From positions 64 through 33,206 of the forward strand of contig JABDBM010000043.1 of NCBI GenBank assembly GCA_013288685.1: 33,143 bases of DNA. Reading direction: 5' to 3'. Source of the stretch: Bacteroidota bacterium. Lineage in GTDB: Bacteria; Bacteroidota; Bacteroidia; Sphingobacteriales; Sphingobacteriaceae. The position numbers and the translations under genes were made by a program. Below are positions 15,673-23,235 of the stretch, in pieces (within the stretch, counting starts at the first letter, position 1; every line of letters begins with the position of its first letter). The notes beneath the pieces were generated by a model. That model was not told where the DNA came from, made no database searches, and saw nothing but the letters and a program-made list of their open reading frames with translations.

Positions 15673-16053
15673 TCATTTATAATCCCCATTTAAAATGGCA
15701 GTTGCTTCAAGATTAACCTCTTCTTCGATCTCATCTCTCGTTGGAAATCTGGCAATTCGTTAAATTTCATTTAATAAAACAGGATCTCTGGTTGTTCGCG
15801 CAAGGTATCCCAATATATTGTTTTTCCAGATCCCATCGTTTGTTTTTAAGATATTAATTATTTCAGGAGTTATTTTGTCTGCAAATGGTTTCAAGATTTG
15901 TGCAACAGGCCAGGCAATTGGCCAGTTTCCATCCTGAAGCCATTCTAATAACTCGGGAATAATAGGCTTTAACTCATCAAACGAAAGCCGCTTGAGTCCG
16001 TCAATTACTTTTTGGTCGTCTTTATGTTTTGGTATCAGCTCATTAATGTCCAT
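15673..16053 (-). pseudogene. DUF5071-like gene broken by an in-frame stop
   Basis: It begins MDINELIPKHKDDQKVIDGLKRLSFDELKPIIPELLEWLQDGNWPIAWPVAQ, characteristic of DUF5071 proteins. Reading stops at a TAA (15760-15762, minus strand) after 97 residues (ending PVLLNEI). The same frame then continues for 28 sense codons, RIARFPTRDEIEEEVNLEAT and onward to NGDYK, before a TGA at 15673-15675. That tail is what I would expect of the family C-terminus, so one nonsense change best explains the break. The full product would be about 126 residues. A shortened 97-residue product could still be made. Function of the family is not established; some small proteins of this kind are immunity-like. Confidence 0.75.
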
Positions 16054-16188
16054 ATCATAGGATTATTCAAGTAAATGTAGGCAATTAATCCCCTGTTAAT
16101 ATCTTATTAATACTTATCTCTTTATTCGCAACCAAATAAAGTTTCACCAATTGCCTTTACATGCAGGCCATTCTATAAGCATTAAAAA

Positions 16189-17148
16189 ATGAGAAAGTCA
16201 ATTATTCCATCGCTGCTGTTAATATTTTCTATCTTTTGCTTTGATAGATCTTTTGCCCAGCAATTAGCACAAAATCCGTTTATTACCGGCATATATACTG
16301 CCGATCCCTCTGCCAGGGTATTTAAAGATGGCCGGTTATATGTTTATGCATCGCACGATGTGGACCCGCCACGTGGATGTGATTTAATGGACCAATATCA
16401 TGTTTTTTCGACAGATGATATGGTAAACTGGAAAGATAATGGCGAAATATTGCGTGCCAGCCAGGTGCCATGGGGCCGCAAAGAAGGTGGTTTTATGTGG
16501 GCTCCGGACTGCGTTTATAAAAATGGCATATATTATTTTTACTTTCCGCATCCAAGCGGAACCGATTGGAATAAAACCTGGAAAATAGGAATTGCTACCA
16601 GCAAAAAGCCGGCAAGTGATTTTGTTGCGAAAGGTTACCTGGAAACGGGTAACGATAATTTTGCAATGATTGACCCATGTATTTTTATTGATGATGACGG
16701 ACAGGCTTATTTTTATTACGGTGGCGGTAACAGATGTGCCGGAACCAAATTGAAAGACAATATGACCGAAATAGCCCAGCCATTAGTATATATGGAAGGA
16801 TTAAAGGATTTTCATGAGGCCGCATGGGTATTTAAAAGAAATGGACTATACTATCTCACTTATGCTGATAATAATAAAGTGAATGGAAAAGGCGCGAATC
16901 GATTGAATTACGCAACCAGTAAAAGTCCGTTAGGTCCGTGGACTTATGGAGGCGTTTATTTGGATCCAACAGGCTGCGACACAAGCCATGGCTCTGTGGT
17001 TGAATATAAGGGACAATGGTATGCATTTTATCACAACGATGTGCTTTCGGGCCGGGGGAACCTTCGTTCTATCTGTGTGGATAAGCTATATTTTAACGCT
17101 GATGGATCTATTCAAAAAGTTATTCAAACCGGAAAGACAGCCAAATAG
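16189..17148 (+). CDS. Secreted glycoside hydrolase, GH43
   Basis: 319 residues with a signal peptide (MRKSIIPSLLLIFSIFCFDRSFAQ, cleavage about 24). Single five-bladed propeller of the GH43 type. The three catalytic acids are D39 in YTADPSARV (base), D162 in MIDPCIFIDDDG (pKa modulator) and E210 in DFHEAAWVF (acid). WAPDCVYKNGIYYFYF (104-119) and TSHGSVVEYKGQWYAFYHND (265-284) are typical blade motifs. There is no C-terminal carbohydrate-binding or beta-sandwich domain. Likely an arabinofuranosidase, xylosidase or related exo-enzyme; I cannot choose. The next gene follows after 129 nt containing an inverted-repeat element. Confidence 0.93.
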   Translation: MRKSIIPSLLLIFSIFCFDRSFAQQLAQNPFITGIYTADPSARVFKDGRLYVYASHDVDPPRGCDLMDQYHVFSTDDMVNWKDNGEILRASQVPWGRKEGGFMWAPDCVYKNGIYYFYFPHPSGTDWNKTWKIGIATSKKPASDFVAKGYLETGNDNFAMIDPCIFIDDDGQAYFYYGGGNRCAGTKLKDNMTEIAQPLVYMEGLKDFHEAAWVFKRNGLYYLTYADNNKVNGKGANRLNYATSKSPLGPWTYGGVYLDPTGCDTSHGSVVEYKGQWYAFYHNDVLSGRGNLRSICVDKLYFNADGSIQKVIQTGKTAK

Positions 17149-17160
17149 CAGTTTTTAAAT

Positions 17161-17262
17161 GTAGAGACGCGATACTTCACGTCTCCCGCAGACAGGTAAA
17201 CAACTGTAGAGCATTTGCACGATGATTCGTATGATCGGAGACGCGAAGTATCGCGTCTCTAC
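17161..17262. repeat. 102-bp inverted-repeat element C
   Basis: 26-bp arms at 17161-17186 and 17237-17262 match except at one base (GTAGAGACGCGATACTTC at the outer left). Each arm is itself a hairpin; the right one is GAGACGCG (17238-17245) with CGCGTCTC (17252-17259). The motif resembles GAGACGCGA repeats seen across several bacterial phyla. It lies between the GH43 gene and the next gene. Confidence 0.8.
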
Positions 17263-17277
17263 AAGAAATATTACGCC

Positions 17278-18561
17278 ATGAAGAAAGAAGATAAACGAAG
17301 AACGATACTTTTTACGGTTGCCTTAACGGGCCTCTGCCTTGCGGTATTTGCCGGGGGCAGGCCGTTATCATACAAAAAAACAGCGGCGGTAGTTCCACAT
17401 CCGAATGAGAAAGACTATAAATTCAACGCAACTATCACACGGGAAGTATTGGAAAATTACCTCGGCCGATCAATCACCATGCAAAGTTTGCTTGTTGGCA
17501 AAGGTGATTTTAGCGACAACCTGAGGATGATAAAAAATATTGGAGCCAAATTTATTGGAAGAAGCGTATGCCAGTGGGGCGAAGAAGCTGATATTTCGAA
17601 AAACCTGCAGCAGGAAAAAGAACTCGCCGAAAAGGTACATCAAAGCGATCCGGATATAATTTTGCAAGCCTGCATTTTTGAAATAGTAACACCCCAGGTT
17701 GATCAGCTTGCCATCCCCGAATGGGCGTTTACTGCCTTAGGGGTGCCGGTAGCAAAGCGAAACTTCAGCTATTTGGATATGTTATATCCCGACGGCAAAT
17801 TTAAAAATCAATGGGGGAGAGGATCGGTGCCCGATGTAAGCCGGTTAGAGACCAAACTTTATTTCTATTACCTCGCCGTGTTATATATTAACATAGGTAT
17901 TGAAGGCATTCACTTTGGGCAGGTAGAGCTCATGAATAAAAACGACCCTAATTTAGATAATTACAACCAGGTGCTAACATTGATACGGAGTTATGCAGCT
18001 CAACATGCCCGCAGACATATCGTCTTATGCGACTCGCATGTTCCCAGCGGCGGCTTTGTACGCGATGGTAAATTGTTAATGGATTTCCATGCCTTTCCGT
18101 TAAGGATAATGGAAACACCAGGCCAGCCGGAAGATGCAACCCTAAAAGTTGGGCACACAGACGCGCTTTATGGAAGGAGTAAAGGTGGCATTACGCCAAG
18201 CGGATGGCGATGTGAACACCTTCCATATTTGGTAGAGTTTGATAATTATGGCGTTAGTAAATATCCCGGAAAGGAAAAAGCCGGTGATATTCCGTTTTGG
18301 GTTTGGGGTTATGACGAGATAAGTTGGTTTGCACATCAAAGTAAACAATATCGTACCCAATGGCTCCGCTATGCCTACAATTGGGTTAAAAAAACAGATC
18401 CTAACGGTCACCTCGAAATGCCGGGAGGCCGTCAAACAACATCGCCGCTCGATCATAAAAAATGGTATTATGCCAATAATCCGGCGACAGCGATGCCGGA
18501 TGGGCGGGGGGATGAGGATATAATCCGTGAAATTTGGACAACCGGAGAAATAACTAAATAA
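17278..18561 (+). CDS. Unassigned secreted protein, possible TIM-barrel hydrolase
   Basis: 427 residues from the ATG at 17278. The frame is open to 17215, but that extension is the translated palindromic repeat and is rejected. The N-terminus MKKEDKRRTILFTVALTGLCLAVFAGG is a signal or membrane anchor. The rest alternates hydrophobic strands with helices, as in a TIM barrel, and acidic residues sit at strand ends: E135 (ACIFEIV), E218 (HFGQVELM), D252 (VLCDSH), D269 (LLMDFHAF), E320/D322 (LVEFDNYG) and D346/E347 (FWVWGYDEISW). I recognise no named family. Position after GH43 on the same strand suggests a glycan-related role, but this is inference. The C-terminus (TDPNGHLEMPGGRQT...DEDIIREIW) is rich in Gly, Pro and Asp. 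Confidence 0.8.
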   Translation: MKKEDKRRTILFTVALTGLCLAVFAGGRPLSYKKTAAVVPHPNEKDYKFNATITREVLENYLGRSITMQSLLVGKGDFSDNLRMIKNIGAKFIGRSVCQWGEEADISKNLQQEKELAEKVHQSDPDIILQACIFEIVTPQVDQLAIPEWAFTALGVPVAKRNFSYLDMLYPDGKFKNQWGRGSVPDVSRLETKLYFYYLAVLYINIGIEGIHFGQVELMNKNDPNLDNYNQVLTLIRSYAAQHARRHIVLCDSHVPSGGFVRDGKLLMDFHAFPLRIMETPGQPEDATLKVGHTDALYGRSKGGITPSGWRCEHLPYLVEFDNYGVSKYPGKEKAGDIPFWVWGYDEISWFAHQSKQYRTQWLRYAYNWVKKTDPNGHLEMPGGRQTTSPLDHKKWYYANNPATAMPDGRGDEDIIREIWTTGEITK

Positions 18562-18595
18562 ATGTCATTGCGATAAGATGAGCAGATCGCCAAAT

Positions 18596-19280
18596 CTATT
18601 TCGTAGCATCCAGCCACTGCGCGGCTAATCTTTCAACATAATCTATAAATGTATCAGCTTCCTTAAATGTATGAAATGTATATCTGGGCTGGTTTTTCAT
18701 AAAATCCACATTGTCAAAACTGTGGTCATGTGAAAATAGTAAAACTTTCTTTGTATAAGGATCATACATTGTTAAGGCGCCATTTGCTTCCTGCGCGAAA
18801 ACCAGGAAATGAGAGAAGTCAATCTGATCGCAGTTTTCATCAGCACACATAGTATCATAATAATAATCCCAATCACCAATTCCTCTTGAGCATTCGGCAC
18901 CCAAAAATATGAAATTTTTGATTGTTGCTAAATGAATCATTTGGCTGATTGAAAGCTTCGCGGATGCCGCCAATAATCCTAATTAGTAATTCATGTTCAG
19001 GTATTAACTCGTAAAAATAACTTTCTGCCTCTTCTATTATATTTAGCAATCCACAGACCACATTTTTTTTATTATCCCATGCAAATAACAGATAATCCAG
19101 CTCATCAATAGTAACAAGAGTAACTCTTGCTTTTTCAATTAACGAAGTCAGTTTTGGGAATATCTCGTTAAATTCACTGCTTAATCTGATGTCACTTTCA
19201 ATACATTGAACATTTGAAGCCGGCTTCAAAAACCAGGTTACCTCCTCTTGAAAAACTCTAAAATCGTTGTTTGTTATCAT
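18596..19280 (-). pseudogene. SUKH-like (SMI1/KNR4) gene split by a frameshift
   Basis: Two overlapping frames read as one protein. The first part starts at 19280 (MITNNDFRVFQEEVTWFLKP) and runs through HELLIRIIGGIREAFNQPND and NNQKFHIFG before going out of frame. The second continues LGAECSRGIGDWDYYYDT and then HFLVFAQEANGALTMYDPYT and VLLFSHDHSFDNVDF to a stop at 18596. Removing one base near the A5 run at 18903-18907 (T5 on the coding strand) joins them into about 227 residues. The joined product resembles SUKH-fold proteins, many of which are immunity proteins, but that match is moderate. The break may be a true mutation or a homopolymer sequencing error. Confidence 0.7.
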
Positions 19281-19960
19281 CTTGGTCTAATATGTGAAAG
19301 CGTTTTGAATTGATTCTTTTGAAACGGCTTATTTAATTATCCAAAGTAAAACCAAAATCACCTATTTCAGTCACGGATATAAAGAAATGCTATCACACGA
19401 TACCAAAACAGAATAACACGCTATGTACCGCTACTAACCTACTCGTGGATTTGCGCACCTTCCAGCCGCACCCCCTCCCCAAAGAGGAAGTAAATAACGC
19501 TTCCTTTTTACCCGCGCAAACGCTAAATTCTTGCCTCTTTTTTAAAAGAATCTCAACAAAATTCTAACGGCTCCACTATTGCAGCTGCATGATGGGCCAT
19601 ACAACTTTTTTGTAAAATACCCCTGTTTTAATGGCTGATTTTATTGTTAACTATTTGAAAAACAGCTGCATAATCCCTATGTAACATTTGTTGTATAATC
19701 GTTAACAAAACTGTTACAATACATAGGTTAACAACCATAATTTCACCAAATGATATAATAGGGGTAAAGTCGACCATGCTTTGCTCGTTAAATTAATAAA
19801 CCGTTTAATATAATTTTCATTAAAAAAACCAAATCGGGGGCGAAGTTCTGCTTACGTTTTGCAACCAAAAAGCGGGCAGTTAAACCGTATTTAAAATCGA
19901 CAAATAAATAGCAACAAACCAATCAATCAATTAATAATTTAAAGTCTAAATGGATCTCAA
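19281..19960. other. Long non-coding leader upstream of susC
   Basis: 680 bp with no convincing gene. It holds a weak hairpin AAAGAGGAAG (19481-19490) with CTTCCTTTTT (from 19500), the stronger hairpin at 19680-19718, and AT-rich sequence up to the susC start. I see no perfect TTTG-N19-TAnnTTTG promoter. The length suggests regulation, perhaps a long 5' UTR or an antisense small RNA as known for other susC genes, but no RNA gene can be drawn. Confidence 0.5.
19680..19718 (+). promoter_or_regulatory. Hairpin in the susC leader
   Basis: TGTAACA (19680-19686) pairs with TGTTACA (19712-19718), and the inner TTTGTT (19687-19692) with AACAAA (19704-19709), leaving a 2-nt bulge and an 11-nt loop. 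It could be an attenuator, an sRNA part or operator half-sites, about 240 nt before susC. Confidence 0.5.
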
Positions 19961-22900
19961 ATGAAGAAAGATGTACATTTTAACAAGTTCATTAGCGGCA
20001 AAAAATCAATAATGGTTTTTTTGCTGGCTATGTTCACATGCTTGGCCTCTTTTGCCCAAACGCGGCAAATTACCGGTAAAGTAACCGCCGCAGACGACGG
20101 TTTAGGCATGGCAGGGGTTAGCGTTAGGGTAAAAGGCACTCAGACTGGTGTAATAACCGACGTTAACGGCGCATTTAAACTATCGGCCGCCACCGGAGCC
20201 ACACTGCAATTTAGCTATATTGGCTACTTAACTCAGGAAGTGGCTGTTGGCACTGGCAGTAACTATGATGTAAAACTATCGCCCGATGCCAAAACATTGG
20301 TTGAAGTAAACGTAGTAGCGGTAGGTTACGGTACCCAAAAACGTACCGATTTAACAGGCTCTATCAGTTCAATCAGCGCTGCAACCATTGCCAAAACACC
20401 CGTTACATCGGTTGACCAGGCTTTACAGGGCCGGGCAGCAGGTGTGCAGGTAACCAATAACGACGGCGCCCCGGGCGGCAACATTAGCGTATTGATACGT
20501 GGTGTTGGTAGTTTGGCAAGTGGTGGTAATACGCCGTTATACATTGTTGACGGTTACCCTATTGCCGCAGGTATTAACAACATTAACCCAAGCGATATCG
20601 CTTCAATTGATGTGTTGAAAGATGCATCGGCTACCGCAATTTACGGTATCAGGGCTGCCAATGGTGTAGTAATTGTAACTACCAAAAGAGGTAAAAAGGA
20701 TGGTGTTACGCTGGAAGTGAATGCATATAACGCTTTCCAGAGCAAGCCAAAAGAATACAAAGTATTAAATGCGCAGCAATGGGGCACCTTAGCTAATCAG
20801 GTTGCCGCTGCCGATCCGCAGCACAACTTCTCGGAATTGGCTAATTGGCTCGATCCGGCCACTTTGACAAATGCCGACTGGCAGAATGCTCTTTATCGCA
20901 CTGGTTTGACGCAAAATTATAGCATTGCTATACGCGGCGGTAACGATAAATTACAATCAGCTTCGTCTGTAGGTTATTACGATCAACGTGGTATTGTATT
21001 AGATTCGTATTTTAAAAGGTTAAGTGCAGGCTTTAACCTGGATTATCAGCCCGTTAAATGGTTGAAATCAGCTTCAAGTGTTAAATATACTTACCAAAAT
21101 CAAAATAATCCGTTTGGTACAGGGTCATTGGTTCAGGCAACGGAATTAATTCCAACTCTTGATGGCGGTAACAAAAACACCAGCCAAATAAAAGATGCAG
21201 CAGGTAATTATGGTTTCTATAATCCTATAAATACCTACACTGCAAAATATAGCAACCCGGTTTACAGTATCGAATCCAATCAATACCAAAATATCAGCCA
21301 GTATTTTTCAACTAATACATCGTTGGAAGCCAGTATTTTCGACGGTCTTAAAATTAAAACCAATGCAGGGATAAATCTCTCTACTTACAATGGTTCATAT
21401 TTTCAACCAGAAGATGATCGTTTAGTTAACCAATATGGCAGTTCCGCCGGTGCGGTTGCGAATGCATTTTATAACCAGCACCTGCAAAATACCTTCGATT
21501 GGTTGTGGGAGAATACATTAACCTACGACAAAACTTTTGGCAAACATGCTATTAATTTTGTTGGTGGTGTTTCTGAACAAGATAACACTTTCGCCTTTAT
21601 GGGCGGCAGCGGTATTCCTCCGAATGGAGTTATCAGGGATTTAAGCCAGGTTACAAACCTTAAACTGGATACCTATAACTATGGTAACGGCGGAGGGCCT
21701 GGAAATGGCCAGCAGATATACACTTTAGCATCTCAATTTGCAAGGATAAGCTATAAATATGATGATAGGTATCTTTTTACTGCTACAGTAAGAAGGGACG
21801 GATCGTCTAAATTTGATGTGGGGCATCAATATGGCGTGTTCCCTACAGGGGCAGTAGCATGGAAAGCCAAACAAGAGTCGTTTTTGAAAAATGTTGATTG
21901 GTTGTCTGACTTGAAATTTAGAGGCAGCTATGGCAAAGTGGGTAACCAGGGAGCTATAGGCCTGTACGGTTATCAGTCATTGTATTCAACAGTTGGCAAC
22001 CTGCCTGGTGGCCAGGATAATGCAGGTTATCCTTTTGGTAAAACAAGCAGCAACGGTGGTACTTATCAGGGCGGTATTGTATCTATACAGCCGCCAAACC
22101 CTAATCTAAGGTGGGAAACTGATTACACTACAGATATCGGTATGGACGCTTCATTTTTGCATGGTGACCTTAACCTGACTGTTGACTGGTACAACAGAAA
22201 ATCACAGGATTTCTTGTTAACACTGGCTGCATCGCCGCAAACTTCCTATACTCAACTCACCAGCAACGTGGGCAGTATGGATAACAAAGGCCTGGAAGTT
22301 GCCATAAACTACAACCATTCTATTAATAAAGATATGCGGTTTGGCTTAGCTTTAACCATGGCAACTGTTAACAACAAATTAACCAGCATTACTTCAGGAA
22401 CTACTTCTGTAAACAACTTTGGTGGTCTTACAGTAGCAGGCATAGGTTGGCAAACTTTTACCGAAACGCACGTAGGTCAGCCTGTTGGTGAATTCTATGG
22501 TTATAAATCTTTGGGCATTATCCAAACCCAGGCGCAAATAAATGCCTTAAATGCTTCGGCAGCCGCTAAAAATCCTGCCAATCCTTTTTATCAGCAAAGT
22601 GCTACCGGTCCCGGCGACCGTTTGTTTGCCGATGTTAATGGCGATGGCCAGGTAACTCCATCCGATCAGGTAAGTTTAGGTAGCCCTCAGCCAAAATTCT
22701 ATGGCGGCTTTAACGCTGATTTTTCTTACAAGGCATGGGATTTTAACGCTTATTTCTATGGCGTTTACGGAAATAAAATATTAGACTACCAGGAAAGCAC
22801 ATTGGAAAGTTTCCAGAACCGCAGCTTTGTTGGTGTTGAAAACGTTAGTTACGATTATTACGTGAACCGCTGGACCCCGAGCAACCCTTCGAATACTTAT

Positions 22901-23212
22901 TCAAGAGCAACTTATAATGATGATGCGGTGGGAAGCAATGTTCCATCAAGTGCGTGGATTAAAAATGGTAGTTTCTTAAAACTGAAAAACTTTACCGTTG
23001 GTTATACCATTCCGGCTGAGCTTTCGAGGAAATTGGGTATATCTAAGCTAAGGATCTATGGTTCTACTCAAAACCTGTTTACTATTACCAAATATCCGGG
23101 TCTTGATCCAGAAATTGGTATACAAGGCAACAACGCAACGCAGAGTGGCGTAGATAATGGTACATATCCTTCATCTAAGTTTTATACCATTGGTTTAAAC
23201 GTAACATTTTAA
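19961..23212 (+). CDS. SusC/RagA-type TonB-dependent outer-membrane transporter
   Basis: 1083 residues with a signal peptide ending LASFAQ (about 33). Domain order: carboxypeptidase-regulatory-like domain (about 36-115, ITGKVTAADDGLGMAGVSVRV); plug (about 120-240) with the hallmark LYIVDGYPI, SIDVLKDASATAIYGIRAANG and VVIVTTKRGK; then a long 22-strand barrel ending SKFYTIGLNVTF on an aromatic residue. It imports a bound oligomer together with its lid lipoprotein, SusD, encoded 23 nt downstream. No STN domain or anti-sigma gene is present, so FecR/ECF-type control is unlikely. Substrate unknown: no hydrolase adjoins the pair. Confidence 0.96.
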   Translation: MKKDVHFNKFISGKKSIMVFLLAMFTCLASFAQTRQITGKVTAADDGLGMAGVSVRVKGTQTGVITDVNGAFKLSAATGATLQFSYIGYLTQEVAVGTGSNYDVKLSPDAKTLVEVNVVAVGYGTQKRTDLTGSISSISAATIAKTPVTSVDQALQGRAAGVQVTNNDGAPGGNISVLIRGVGSLASGGNTPLYIVDGYPIAAGINNINPSDIASIDVLKDASATAIYGIRAANGVVIVTTKRGKKDGVTLEVNAYNAFQSKPKEYKVLNAQQWGTLANQVAAADPQHNFSELANWLDPATLTNADWQNALYRTGLTQNYSIAIRGGNDKLQSASSVGYYDQRGIVLDSYFKRLSAGFNLDYQPVKWLKSASSVKYTYQNQNNPFGTGSLVQATELIPTLDGGNKNTSQIKDAAGNYGFYNPINTYTAKYSNPVYSIESNQYQNISQYFSTNTSLEASIFDGLKIKTNAGINLSTYNGSYFQPEDDRLVNQYGSSAGAVANAFYNQHLQNTFDWLWENTLTYDKTFGKHAINFVGGVSEQDNTFAFMGGSGIPPNGVIRDLSQVTNLKLDTYNYGNGGGPGNGQQIYTLASQFARISYKYDDRYLFTATVRRDGSSKFDVGHQYGVFPTGAVAWKAKQESFLKNVDWLSDLKFRGSYGKVGNQGAIGLYGYQSLYSTVGNLPGGQDNAGYPFGKTSSNGGTYQGGIVSIQPPNPNLRWETDYTTDIGMDASFLHGDLNLTVDWYNRKSQDFLLTLAASPQTSYTQLTSNVGSMDNKGLEVAINYNHSINKDMRFGLALTMATVNNKLTSITSGTTSVNNFGGLTVAGIGWQTFTETHVGQPVGEFYGYKSLGIIQTQAQINALNASAAAKNPANPFYQQSATGPGDRLFADVNGDGQVTPSDQVSLGSPQPKFYGGFNADFSYKAWDFNAYFYGVYGNKILDYQESTLESFQNRSFVGVENVSYDYYVNRWTPSNPSNTYSRATYNDDAVGSNVPSSAWIKNGSFLKLKNFTVGYTIPAELSRKLGISKLRIYGSTQNLFTITKYPGLDPEIGIQGNNATQSGVDNGTYPSSKFYTIGLNVTF

Positions 23213-23235
23213 TAAGACTATAAAATATTAAAGAT

